Below, piece by piece: positions 24,340-35,933 of a stretch of DNA of 64,000 nucleotides. The stretch spans positions 1-64,000 of the forward strand of contig OU612071.1 of the NCBI GenBank assembly GCA_914767715.1. Reading direction: 5' to 3'. Each line of letters begins with the position of its first letter. Positions within the stretch are counted from its first letter, which is position 1. Source of the DNA: Membranipora membranacea (Eukaryota > Bryozoa > Gymnolaemata > Cheilostomatida > Membraniporidae). Under the pieces are notes generated by a model. That model made no database searches and was not told the origin of the DNA. It saw only the letters and a program-made list of their open reading frames with translations. The position numbers were made by a program, and so were the translations under genes.

Positions 24340-25489
24340 TGTTAACGGTTATAACGAACTCGGAAATGCCATGGACTTGCGTATGCCAGAGGGGTTTCAA
24401 AAACTGAGCGTGGTATGAAAATACACAGAACTAAGAAGGGATGCGAAGTGGTGTTAGAGAACCTCAGTGTAGATAACTCTGCACCTACGACGGATGGTAC
24501 ACTGCCCCAGGTTGAAAACCACAGTGGGCAGACAACCAATTCTCAAACACCCACCGAGCATCATGGGAGCAGTTGTGAAAGGCAGGAGGCTGAGTGGCCA
24601 CAGATGAGCAGTGTCAAGACTTGGCGTGAGCTTGACGAATATGCAGTTGTTGCTCTCAACTCTGCATTGACTGGAAGCGGTGAGAAAAAGGCCAAATGAC
24701 TGCCTGCTATCCTCTTTTCAATCTGTGAGGAGAAGTTTGGCTTAGTTGCGAAACGAGGTGGAACTCAGTGCACCAAAATACCAAATAGACGCCAATGTGA
24801 GAAAGGCAAACTGAGAACTCAGCAATGCGCGCTGAGAGAGAGAATGAGAAATTGCGGTGAATCAGAAAGGCATGAGCTTTCTGTATTGCTTATTGATGTC
24901 AAGGAACAAATAAGAAGGCTAGCCAGAGCTGAGGCCTTGAGGAAGAAGAGTAATTTGAAGCGAAAGAACTTGAACAATTTCATGATAAATCCATACGGAT
25001 TTGCCAAGAAGTTGTTTGAGCAGAGCAAGAGTGGAGAGCTTAAGGCTTGTCAGGCAGAAGTTGAGGCACACTTGGCAAAAGTGTACGGTAACAAGAGCGA
25101 GGTGAACGCTGATATTGCTGGGCTTAAACGTCCAACATCTCCAGGTTTCAGTTTTGAGATGGTTGATATCAAGCTTGGAGAAGTTGCACATGTAGTTACC
25201 AAGGCACGTGCCAAAATTGCTCCAGGCATTAATAGCATCAGTTATAAGCTATACAAGAAATGTCGAGGCATACTGGAGATCTTGACTAAAGTGCTTAACC
25301 AAATCAGGAAGTCTGGCAAGATCCCAAATGAGTGGTGTTGTGCGAATGGTGTGTATATACCGAAAGAGGATAAGGCGGAGGACCTAGGGCAGTTTAGACC
25401 ATTATCACTGCTAAATGTAGAAGGCAAGATATTCTTCAGCGTTCTGGCAAAACGCCTGACAGATTATCTTATGACAAGATACGAAGATC
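24340..25489 (+). pseudogene. LINE fragment: N-terminal finger and reverse transcriptase fingers
   Basis: Upstream frames show a GMKIHRTKKGC motif (about 24412-24447), like the N-terminal zinc finger region of LINEs with a restriction-like endonuclease (R2/NeSL-like). A stop at 24697-24699 breaks the frame. From 24844 it reads a basic region, then reverse transcriptase blocks: KIAPGINSISYKLYKKC, NGVYIPKED, and QFRPLSLLNVEGKIFFSVLA. At about 25486 it jumps straight to the element's C-terminal end, so palm and thumb are missing. Clade assignment is inferred from motifs. Confidence 0.75.
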
Positions 25490-26250
25490 TGGTGACACAA
25501 TGCAAAGACAAAGGTTGGAATTGCGAATTATTCGCAGTGGAAGTTGGCTGCCGTGGATTCATGGCTAGATCAGCTACCAAATTTCTGACTAGAGTTGGGC
25601 TGTCGGGCAGAGAACTCAAACAAGCCACTAAAAGCATAGTACATGAGGCAGAAAGCACATCTGCATGGATTTGGCAACAGCACTGTGTGAAGACAAAAGC
25701 TAAGTAATCCTATTGCTTGTAAGCTGGGGTTTAACACACTCACTTTGTTTTGTGGAGTTGGCCAGCATTTAATTCTTTGTTTATAATCCTTGTAAGGATT
25801 AGATTGAGGGGATCAAGTGATGATTAGCAAACTGATCAGGGTAGAAGGCTAAGCGGGATTATGCCTTTAATACTCAAATTAAAGTAGTCTAATCTCTGCA
25901 GGGTGAAAAACCAAAGTGAGCCTGTGTTAGATCTAAGGCATTACAAACATAGGATTAAAAGCTTGGCCATCGCATAAAAGGCAGGCAGAGCGAGACAGGA
26001 GATCACAGTCAGCCCACTGGCTGTAGCGCAAACAAATCATCTCTCTGACTTGTGTATGAGTTGTACTATGCTCAATGTGATGAATTTGAGTAGTGAACTA
26101 TGGCACGAGGGGCGGGTGCCTTGACGATTAGCAATGTTGCGCCGATGATTTGAAGGAAAGCTAACCTCCCTGCACTGGTTTGGCTTAGAGTATAAGCATG
26201 AGAGTGATGGGGCGAACGTTGTTACACTGAGACAATGACGAGTTGGCAGC
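25490..26250 (+). pseudogene. LINE C-terminal end and 3' tail, first copy
   Basis: Coding tail to 25707 (GLSGRELKQATKSIVHEAES, then WIWQQHC and a TAA stop), followed by about 540 bases of 3' tail. The tail is repeated at 27807-27896 plus 30203-30620. The joint at 25486 lies in a 55-75 base phrase that occurs three times (also 27188 and 27595), which probably guided the deletion. Confidence 0.75.
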
Positions 26251-26439
26251 CTCCCTGGTTGCGCAACAGCGTAAACACACCAATTATGTCAAACCACAGA
26301 AACGGACAAAATGCACTGAGGGATCGATGAGATTGATTGAGATGCTCATCAACACACAGGGGTGGCTGCATGCTGCTGGGGCCGGCCATGAGGAGGTTGT
26401 ACTAGAGAAGGCCTCGAAACAGCGCTTGACTCATGGTTT

Positions 26440-27806
26440 CTAGCTGAAGACCTGTGTGTTGTGCAGTGGTACGTGCACCACTGTATGTTGTATCCTGAAC
26501 AATGGATTCATTGATCCATCAGTTCAGAAGGCAGGCATCCCAGGATTCCCTGGATGTCTTGAGCATGTGAGCATGATTTGGTCAGCAATAAAATCTGCTA
26601 AACAAGCAAAATCAAACCTTGAGGTAATCTGGTTGGATTTGGCGAATGCCTATGGTTCTGTAACGCACAGCATAATTGACCTCGCACTATGACACTTCTG
26701 GGTGCCCAACAGGCTAAGGGTTATGGTTGAGCGCTACTATAAAAAGTTCAAAATGTGATTCACTACTAAGAACTTTACGACGAGCTGGCAAGAGCTGGCA
26801 GTAGGCATCCCTATGGGATGTGCTATATCACCTATACTATTCGTTATGGTGATGGAGATAGTTATACGGAATTCACAAGGCAGTGTGAATGGGATCCAGG
26901 TTGCGAATAACCAGATACTACCGCCGATGAGGGCCTTTATGGACGATATTACAATAATATCACCAGATAAGGCCCAGGTTGTAGAGAGATGTGCGATGCG
27001 ATTCAAACCTAGCAACAGCCGGTCCCTATCTTTGTGTAAAGGCAAACCTGTACCAAATACCTACTTCATAGCAACAGAGCATATTACCACGCTTACAGAG
27101 CAGCCTGTGAAGAGCTTAGGAAGATGGTATAGTTTACCGATCACAGCCAGGATTCGCGGAAAAGAAGTGAAAAAGCAACTCAAAAATGGTCTGTCACAAA
27201 TCCAAATGATCTGGTCACACAATGCCATGACAAAGGTTGGAATTGCGAATTATTTGCAGTGGAAGGGCTGGATGCGATTGAAAAATACAAAGCCTGGATT
27301 CTCAACTTTGCACTCATGCCTCGAATTCTGTGGCCTCTGACAGTTTATGATATTCCGCTAACACCAGTTGGGAGAATATAGCAAATGATTAACAAGCACA
27401 TGCGTAAGTGGCTCGGAGTTCCAAGGAGCTTCAACACTAATGCACTGTATGCCAGTTCTTTACTCTTTCACTACCTATGAAATCGCTTGTGGAAGAGTAC
27501 AAAACATCAAAGGCGAGACTGGATATGATGTTGAACGAGTCACCAGACCAGGTAATAAGGGAATGTGCTCCAACACTTGACACTGGTAAAAAATGGTCTG
27601 TCACAAATCCAAATGATCTGGTCACACAATGCCATGACAAAGGTTGGAAGTGCGAATTCATGGCTAGATCAGCTACCAAACTTCTGACTAGAGTTGTGCT
27701 TTCAGGAAGAGCACTCAAACAAGCCACAAAAAGCATAGTACATGAGGCAGAAAGCGCATCTGCATGGATTTGGCATAAGCACTGTGTGAAGACAAAAGCT
27801 AAGTAA
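26440..27806 (+). pseudogene. LINE fragment: reverse transcriptase palm to C-terminus, second copy
   Basis: Continues the domain order missing from the first copy: IPGFPGCLEHVSMIWS, WLDLANAYGSVTHS (catalytic Asp block), a stop at 26690, GIPMGCAISPILFVM, then FMDDITII with the two catalytic aspartates near 26940. Downstream, ILNFALMPRILWPLTVYDIP and RKWLGVPRSFNT appear in shifted frames. The end (ALKQATKSIVHEAES and a TAA at 27804-27806) matches the first copy. It has several stops and frameshifts. It is either a second, 5'-truncated insertion next to the first or the rest of one rearranged element. Confidence 0.75.
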
Positions 27807-27896
27807 TCCTATTACTTGTAAGCTGGGGTTTAACACACTCATTTTGTTTTGTGGAGTTGGCCAGCATTTAATTCCTTTTGTTATAATCCTTGTAAG

Positions 27897-30202
27897 GGTA
27901 GGTACGAAAAACCGAACCACGAACTACAAACCCTCTAAAAACCGAACTCAGGATTATCCTCTCCTGCTTAAATCAATTTGCTCAAAGTTTAAATTGTCAG
28001 TAGCCAATGAAATGTCATGTTTTTGATAAGTGACCAATAATATAACAGACATCAAACTTTGACTTTTAATAGAGCTCATTGCATCCTAACTAGGTGCACA
28101 AGCTCAAAGTCACTTGATGAAAAATTATGGAGAGCAAGATGGCACAGTTTGGTACACACCAAGCAGATGTCAAATTAGTCATGATGAATCCAAATGAACT
28201 TTTGCATTGGAGAGAGGAATGATTTGACTATATATTCCTGCAAGTTTGAAAATGATGGAAGTATGTGGAGCTACTACAGAAGGCTGTAATGGAGGACACA
28301 CCTCACTTATTTATTAGAAATGGTCACAGTTTAATAAATTGGAGCTCCTTTGACTCGTCACAGGAGGAGCAGAAGGCTGCCACCTGAATCATCACATCTC
28401 AACAGAGTTAACAAGTATGTACTATGGGTGTTGACCTATCTTGGAATATTGTTTTGAAGGTTCATGGCTGTTCTTTGGTTTCAAACCAATGAATGAACTA
28501 AACCTCAGTATAGTTCATTATTCAAACAAAGCATGAGGGGGAAAGTAGGACCTCTAATATACATTATAATTCTTCTATAAAAAATTGAGCTTATTTACTA
28601 TATAACTATAACTGTTAGGTCTTACATACAGCATTTCGTGCTACTCTAAGAGATATCGGATCAGTGCTGCCTCTCTGAAGTTTACATTAGCTTGATCAGG
28701 CTTGATCATCTATGAAATGATTCTATGAAAGTGGTTAGGCAAATACTATATTAACTGCATATTGCAATAACTAACATAAGAAATCTTGTGTTTGTAGATA
28801 TCAATGTGGGCCCTTACTCATTACAACTTCAGCTATTGATTTCTCTGACTCGTACCACAGAATACCAAAAAATGCCTGTTTTTCTAATTTTGGTCAGATG
28901 GTCAGACTAACATGCTCAATGCTGTACTATAGCTGTGTAACGAATTCAGGTTCAAGCTCTGGTGGCCCGGACTAAAGTGATAATGATAATATCCTAGTCT
29001 TCTGCAACGGCCTCGTGTAAACCAACTACATTGTAATTAAGCTGCAAGTTGGGTCAGGTATGTACCAAAATTAATCGGTGTATTATTCATTTTATCCCAG
29101 CCGAGCATGATTGATAGATGTAATGTGGTGTGAACTTCACCAGTCACCACTAGCAATAAAAAAGCAAATAATATTAACCGGCAATGACGAAACGGGAAGC
29201 TTGCCTCATGCTGCCCTAAAGCTATGAGTAGAGCGCAGTGAGCAAAAAGTTAGTTATAAATTTTAACTGATAATAACATGACATAATATCAAACACATCT
29301 CTTTGAATTTGAATGTGATATTTTCTGTTTTTTTTTTAGTTACGCAGTACCAGAAGACACAGCACAAACCTCGTGATAGCTGGTGTGCAACAGTTATGGC
29401 TTGATAGTTAGCTTACTGTCATTAATAACATACATTGCCACTGGATAGGAACTGCTTTATGTCCCCAATGGTCTACCATCACATGTGTATTCACAGCCAT
29501 GAATGCTCACACTTCAGTAATAATCCACCTGGGCCATTACTATTTTCTCAGGCCTTTTGTCTGCCTCTCATTTTGCCTCTATTTCAGGCACCATAATATA
29601 CAAATAAGTTCATTGAATACACGTGTAAACACCATCAACAGTCTCTTCTCTGAACCATTACCCTTATTTGAATGCGCATATAATATGTTATCTGCTTGGA
29701 TCACCTTATCACTCAAACAGTGCAATGATCACATAAACAGAGTATTTGCAAGCATCATTTAGTAAGTAAAAGGATCACTGCGTGCATTTGTGCATAATCA
29801 CTCAATTTTCCAGGATCATGGTTACAATCACTAAGTTTGAACCTGGTGGCTCCCAGCTCTCCGGAACCTCTGTCTCAATCTTGAAATCGTTCAAGCCATG
29901 ATCTAGCCTGGCGTCTTCTCTAGAACAAAATTCCCTTCTTTGTTCAGTCGGAGACAAACTCCCTGCTCCCCTCCCTATTCCCTTCCCTCTCTCCCTGCTC
30001 CTATGTCCTAAATTCTCTGCTGGGATTGGAGTTGTCCTCTACCATTTGCCAAAGTGCAAGAGAGGATAACTGTTCATCAAAGTTTTGACATTTTGTTACA
30101 AAGATCATCATTGGACGAAATTATGTTACCAGACACATTGAAGGTTCGGTTTTTTAAAGGTTCGTAGCTTGTGAGTTCGTGGTTCGGTTTTTCGTACCTA
30201 CC
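27897..30202. mobile_element. 2.3 kb DNA transposon with 29 bp terminal inverted repeats, non-autonomous
   Basis: Both ends carry GGTAGGTACGAAAAACCG and continue CCACGAACT in inverted orientation. A second AAAACCGAAC word lies 20-35 bases inside each end. It splits a LINE 3' tail whose intact counterpart is at 25780-25830. The interior has only short open frames and no transposase signature, so it is probably mobilised in trans or dead. The target duplication is not clear (a few G at most). Confidence 0.8.
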
Positions 30203-30625
30203 GGGATTAGAATGAGGGGATTAAGTGATGATAAGCAAACTGCTTGGGGTAGAAGACTAAACAAGATTATGCCTTTAATACTCAAATTAAAGTAGTTTAA
30301 TCTCTGCAGGGTGAAAAATCAAAGTGAGTCTGAGTTAGATCTAAGGTATTACAAACATAGGATTAAAAGCTTGGCCCTCGCATAAAAGGCAGGCAGAGCG
30401 AGACAGGAAATCACAGTCAGCCCACTGGCTGTAGCGCAAACAAGTCATCTCTCTGACTTGTGTATAAGTTGTACTATGCTCAATGTGGTGAATTTGAGGA
30501 GTGAACGAGTGGCACGAGGGGCAGGTGCCTTGACGATAGCGACTTTGCGCCGATGAGTTGATGGAAAGCAAACCTCCCTGCACTGGTCTGGCTTAGAGTA
30601 TAAGCATGAATAGCAAGGATACATG
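30203..30625 (+). repeat. LINE 3' tail, second copy, right part
   Basis: Continuation of 27807-27896 after the 2.3 kb insertion. Matches 25800-26215 with scattered differences. It is followed directly by the right inverted-repeat arm. Confidence 0.8.
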
Positions 30626-30785
30626 GTAAGTTCAGTCAGTTCACTGACCTAAATGGGTTGCCAACATGTGCTGGGGGTACTGTTAGTATATGCACTTGCA
30701 TACTGTTAGCATATGCACTTGCATTTTGCATTTAGGTTTGAAATCAAATGCTAAGACTGAAATATCTGAGAACAGGCCTCAGGAC
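30618..30785 (+). repeat. Inverted repeat arm, right (intron 2)
   Basis: Partner of 22702-22870 in opposite orientation. It begins next to the LINE tail and ends about 160 bases before exon 2. Confidence 0.75.
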
Positions 30786-30945
30786 TCTTAATTAGACTAA
30801 GACCTTTCATATCTTTTCAAATATAGGGTGGCGCTTAAATAGCTTAAACCAATCACATCAAAATGCTCCTTTCAAAACCAAAACAACAGTGTGTGCATGG
30901 ATAAATAATAAAGCTTAGATGTGAGTTCAGTGGTGAGAAACTTAC

Positions 30946-31092
30946 CCTAAGAGCATGTTGCCACTGATGATAAATCTTTGACTTGGACTCGTAAGTCCCA
31001 GCCAGAGCACTCAGATGAGACTGCTGCGATTCAAAATCCCTGATTCCTCTCTGCATGTAGCTTTCCTGGAATAAGCTCTTAATCCTCTGTAT
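30946..31092 (-). CDS. Exon 2: linker between ankyrin repeats and the nucleotidyltransferase part
   Basis: 147 bp, exactly 49 codons, phase 0 at both ends. Acceptor ccttttaattgaag ends at 31093; donor CTTAGG then gtaagtttc starts at 30945. It reads IQRIKSLFQESYMQRGIRD, then a Gln/Ser-rich helix, and ends YHQWQHALR. Joined to exon 3 this gives ...QHALR-AFTLYNSAAV..., a natural TPR-like helix across the splice. The phase fit to both neighbours is the main support. Confidence 0.7.
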
Positions 31093-31868
31093 CTTCAATT
31101 AAAAGGAATGAACAAAATCTTTTTTTCTTTTTGTTTGCAACCGAGATATCCCAACTGAGAACAAATTTGAATCATACTCTTTTAAAGATTGGCAAACTAA
31201 AAATCTATACATACATAAATTTGTAGAAATTATTTATTTTGAGAGATCAACACTGCTAAGGATTACTTTTTTAGTTATCATTTTAGTAGTTTCACTTTGT
31301 AACTAATCAAGGTGAGTCAAAAGGTAAGCTACCACCTTTTTGGCATTTTATTATTGTAAAAGCTCTTTTCATTGGCATAATCTTAGTATTTGTCTGCTTT
31401 CCTTTTCAGTTGTATTTCAGATGTGAAATGTACAAGTTTTAAGATTAAGTTTTGTCCAATAAACTTCCTTACATAGAATATAAAAGTACTGTTATATAGA
31501 TGCCTTATTAGCTCAAACACATCCGGATATATGACATTCACTGCATTATTTTAACCACTTTCCATTTTTTGAGAAAACAAAAAACTGAGAAGTATCAATA
31601 TCCAGATATGCATATAAAGATTCCAATCCTAATTTCTCTTTTTCTTCTTATTGTTATACACAGAATAATGAGGACCTCAATCAGAGTTCGTTCTATATGA
31701 AATACGTCTCACGCCTAACTGGACTTGATTTCACCGTACCTAAAAAGATAACATCAATTTACATTATCCCTTATGGCAGATTTGCCGAACCGAATTGAAA
31801 GATTTCATCAACCTGGAAATGACCTAGACAATAATAAGCAAGTTACAATGAGAGTACTTCTCACCTAC

Positions 31869-34748
31869 CTTTGCATTGAATGCTCTTTCTGAACTTTTCT
31901 TGTATTTCTTAACCTCCGAATCTGTCCTACGGCCTTCCATATTAAAGATTGCTTGCAGCCGCTGTTCTGGTGTTAGATTCTCTAATGCAGCGTTCACTGT
32001 GTCTGTGTGACCTCGGAGTGATGCCCAGTGTATGGCTGTCTCACCATCGTTATCCTCTATAGAGATGAGCTTCAGTTGCTGTTCTGGTGTTAGAGTATCT
32101 AATAGAGCCCTCACTGTGTCTGTGTGACCTCCCTCTGATGCCCTGTGTAAAGCTGTCTCACCATCCTTATCCTCTAAAGAGATGAGCTTCAGTTGCTGTT
32201 CTGGTGTTAGATTACCTAATAAAGCCTTCACTGTGTCTGTGTGACCTCCCTCTGATGCCCTGTGTAAAGCTTTCCGACCACGTTTAGTCTTATTAGAGAT
32301 GAGCTGCAGCTGCTGATCTGGTGTTAGATTATCTAATAGAGCTTTCACTGTGTCTGTGTGACCTTGCCCTGATGCCCAGTGTAAGGCTGTCCCACCATAT
32401 TTAGTCTTATAAGAGATGAGCTGCAGCTGCTGATCTGGTGTTAGATTATCTAATAGAGCTTTCACTGTGTCTGTGTGACCTCCCCATGATGCCCTGTGTA
32501 AAGCTGTCTCACCATATTTAGGCTTATAAGAGATGAGCTGCAGCTGCTGATCTGGTGTTAGATTATCTAATAGAGCCTTCACTGTGTCTGTGTGACCTCG
32601 GAGTGATGCCCAGTGTATGGCTGTCTCACCATCGTTATCCTCTATAGAGATGAGCTTCAGTTGCTGTTCTGGTGTTAGAGTATCTAATAGAGCCCTCACT
32701 GTGTCTGTGTGACCTCCCTCTGATGCCCTGGGTAAAGCTGTCTTACCATCCTTATCCTCTAAAGAGATGAGCTTCAGTTGCTGTTCTGGTGTTAGATTAC
32801 CTAATAAAGCCTTCACTGTGTCTGTGTGACCTCCCTCTGATGCCCTGTGTAAAGCTGTCCGACCACGTTTAGTCTTATTAGAGATGAGCTGCAGCTGCTG
32901 ATCTGGTGTTAGAGTATCTAATACAGCTTTCACTGTGTCTGTGAGACCTTTCTGTGATGCCCTGTATGAAGCTGTCTCACCATCCTTATCCTCTAAGGAG
33001 CTGAGCTTCAGCTGCTGATCTGGAGTTAGATAATCTAATAGAGCGTTCACTGTGTCTGTGTGACCTCCCCATGATGCCCTGTGTAAAGCTGTCCTACCAT
33101 ATTTAGTCTTATAAGAGATGAGCTGCAGCTGCTGATCTGGTGTTAGATTATCTAATAGAGCTTTCACTGTGTCTGTGTGACCTCCCTCTGATGCCCTGTG
33201 TAAAGCTGTCTCACCATATGTACTCTTATAAGAGATGAGCTGCAGCTGCTGATCTGGTGTTAGATTATCTAATAGAGCTTTCACTGTGTCTGTGTGACCT
33301 TGCCCTGATGCCCAGTGTAAGGCTGTCCCACCATATTTAGTCTTATAAGAGATGAGCTGCAGCTGCTGATCTGGTGTTAGATTATCTAATAGAGCCTTCA
33401 CTGTGTCTGTGTGACCTCGGAGTGATGCCCAGTGTATGGCTGTCTCACCATCGTTATCCTCTATAGAGATGAGCTTCAGTTGCTGTTCTGGTGTTAGAGT
33501 ATCTAATAGAGCCCTCACTGTGTCTGTGTGACCTCCCTCTGATGCCCTGTGTAAAGCTGTCTCACCATCCTTATCCTCTAAAGAGATGAGCTTCAGTTGC
33601 TGTTCTGGTGTTAGATTACCTAATAAAGCCTTCACTGTGTCTGTGTGACCTCCCTCTGATGCCCTGTGTAAAGCTGTCCGACCACGTTTAGTCTTATTAG
33701 AGATGAGCTGCAGCTGCTGATCTGGTGTTAGAGTATCTAATACAGCTTTCACTGTGTCTGTGAGACCTTTCTGTGATGCCCTGTATAAAGCTGTCTCACC
33801 ATCCTTATCCTCTAAGGAGCTGAGCTTCAGCTGCTGATCTGGAGTTAGATAATCTAATAGAGCCTTCACTGTGTCTGTGTGACCTCGCTGTGATGCCCTG
33901 TATAAAGCTGTCTCACCATCCTTATCTTTTATAGAGATGAGCTTCAGCTGCTGATCTGGTGTTAGATTATCTAATAGAGCGTTCACTGTGTCTGTGTGAC
34001 CTCCCCACGATGCCCTGTTTAAAGCTGTCTCACCATCCTCAACTTTTATAGAGATGAGCTTCAGCTGCTGATCTGGTGTTAGATTATCTAATAAAGCCCT
34101 CTCTGTGTCTGTGTGACCTCCCTGTGAAGCCTTATTCAAAGCTGTCTCACCATCCTTATCCTTTATAGAGATGAGCTTCAGCTGCTGATCTGGTGTTAGA
34201 TTATCTAATAGAGCCTTCACTGTGTCTGTGTGACCTCGCCGTGATGCCCTGTATAAAGCTGTCTCACCATCCTTATCCTCTAAGGAGATGAGCTTCAGCT
34301 GCTGATCTGGTGTTAGATTATCTAATAGAGCCTTCACTGTGTCTGTGTGACCTCCCCATGATGCCTGGTATAAAGCTGTCTCACCATATTTAGTCTTATA
34401 AGAGATGAGCTGCAGCTGCTGATCTGGTGTTAGATTATCTAATAGAGCCTTCACTGTGTCTGTGTGACCTCGGAGTGATGCCCAGTGTATGGCTGTCTCA
34501 CCATCGTTATCCTCTATAGAGATGAGCTTCAGTTGCTGTTCTGGTGTTAGATTATCTAATAAAGCCTTCACTGTGTCTGTGTGACCTCCCTCTGATGCCC
34601 TGTGTAAAGCTGTCCGACCACATTTAGTCTTATTAGAGATGAGCTGCAGCTGCTGATCTGGTGTTAGAGTATCTAATATAGCTTTCACTGTGTCTGTGAG
34701 ACCTTTCTGTGATGCAAGTAATAAAGAGTCTGATAAGCCAAGATCCAT
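31869..34748 (-). CDS. Exon 1: 24 ankyrin repeats of 39 residues
   Basis: 2880 bp, 960 codons, from ATG at 34748 (context ataATGG) to a donor (GCAAAG then gtaggtgag) in phase 0. The unspliced frame would end 14 codons later. After a short N-terminus come 24 tandem repeats of 39 residues (117 bp) with the ankyrin core G-x-TALHxA...GHTDTVKALL. Each is lengthened by an insert of the type NLTPDQQLKLIS compared with the usual 33. Repeats 8-12 recur almost exactly as 15-19 (seven repeats, 819 bp apart) and partly as 21-23, pointing to recent block duplication. Ankyrin repeats bind partner proteins; the partner is unknown. There is no signal peptide or membrane segment. Confidence 0.85.
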
Positions 34749-34787
34749 TATTCTGCTCCGTCAAGTAGGTGGTTCTTATGTCTGATA

Positions 34788-35422
34788 CCTAAATAACATA
34801 AATTTCAATGATTATAATGAGCAGCATTCAAGAGTAAATATCAGTGCTGATTTCAAAGGTTCATCTACAGATGGTTGTTTTGAGTTGATCTGTGGAGTTC
34901 TCTTGTCATAATTCAGTGCCAGAAAGGAGGGAGAGAAGTTTTATATAAATCACAATCCAGTCATCCACACAAACCTTGATTTTGGATTGTGACTCAATAC
35001 CAACTCCTGTTACTACACTATTCAGTCTTATTACGTTACATACAATTAGGTCCTTACTGTATATTGCGGTATTTCACAAATCTATGGATTGAATTTGTTT
35101 ATGACTGAGAAGAATTTTCCAAGATGAATGTGGCAAAGTTGCATTGTCGTTGAAACTAAGGGTTTTAGAATAACTGATACAACTAAACTCAATACAATCA
35201 ATAGAACAGGCTCACCTCAAATCACTGTTACAAATGTCTGACTTGCTCAAGCGAGATCTCATCAGTAGAGAGCTATCAGTGGATTGTCCTCTCTACTAGC
35301 CACCAGCCTTTTGGTTGACTCTACAAGTAATATAATTCTCATATGAGCAATCTAGCTGTCTTCATGAGTATACATATTGCACAGTAAACAGTCATAAGTA
35401 GAGCCGCACTCCCAATCTTGCC
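34788..35422 (-). promoter_or_regulatory. Possible 5' untranslated intron of the ankyrin gene
   Basis: Minus strand: an acceptor (gttatttag) ends at 34789, 40 bases before the start codon. A GC-type donor (GAAGAAG then gcaagattg) sits at 35421. The duplicated copy of this region at 63391 has the normal GT donor in the same place. An upstream ATG near 35495 opens a 13-codon frame. No expression data; speculative. Confidence 0.3.
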
Positions 35423-35602
35423 TTCTTCGTTTTTTCTTTGCTTTTTAGGTTTGGTCTACTTTTGTTGTTGTTTTTTGGTGTTTTTGTCTGGATCCATAAT
35501 ATGTAATAATAGTAATAAATATGTAGTTGGTACAAAGGTATTATATGATTCCTCGGTACGAAATATGATAGTAGTCTGTTTGCCGTTAGGTGACTGTAAT
35601 AT
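35156..35602 (-). repeat. Duplicated upstream block, copy next to the ankyrin gene
   Basis: About 450 bases that match 63178-63637 in opposite orientation, including the phrases tcagttattctaaaac, gcaagtcagacatttgtaac and gaggaatcatat. It lies 0.4-0.85 kb upstream of exon 1 and may be its promoter or 5' leader region. Confidence 0.75.
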
Positions 35603-35928
35603 ATGATGCCTTTTAGAATCAGGGAGGGTGGGAGAGGTGGAGCTTGCATCCAACAAAATTGACCAATCAGAGCTCAGTATTTGCTCTCAATCCATACTTG
35701 CCAACCTGTATGCATAAAGCGTTTATGTGCGCTTATTTGACACTGATTGAGTTTTAAACGCAAAAAAACGCTAGCTGAACGCATTTATGGTTTTTAAAAC
35801 ACCTGTTCATCTAATAAGGTAATCAAAAACGCATCATTAGTGTTTGCTTCAGTTTACTTGCACAATCTTGTCATTGTTGATTGATAGTCTAAACAATGAG
35901 TAACTCCTTGGTCTAAAACTCTGGTCTT

Positions 35929-35933
35929 GCCTT
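35929..35933. repeat. Target-site duplication, left (GCCTT)
   Basis: GCCTT directly before the left LTR; the same five bases follow the right LTR at 40823-40827. Five bases is usual for Ty3/Gypsy integrases. Confidence 0.9.

Larger units (their letters stand above)
18230..34748 (-). other. Gene model: ankyrin-nucleotidyltransferase-TPR protein, about 1971 residues
   Basis: Four coding exons (34748-31869, 31092-30946, 22209-19380, 18288-18230) with introns of 776, 8736 and 1091 bp. All borders are GT-AG and all phases match (0, 0, 1). In the joined protein, ankyrin repeats occupy roughly residues 1-945, the linker 961-1009, the nucleotidyltransferase motif near 1127-1146, and TPR-like helices about 1490-1950. 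Extra exons in the large intron cannot be excluded. An upstream non-coding exon is possible (see 35156-35602). I do not recognise a named orthologue. Repeat-rich binding modules around a GlnD-like transferase fold suggest a cytosolic sensor or regulator; that is inference. Confidence 0.65.
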
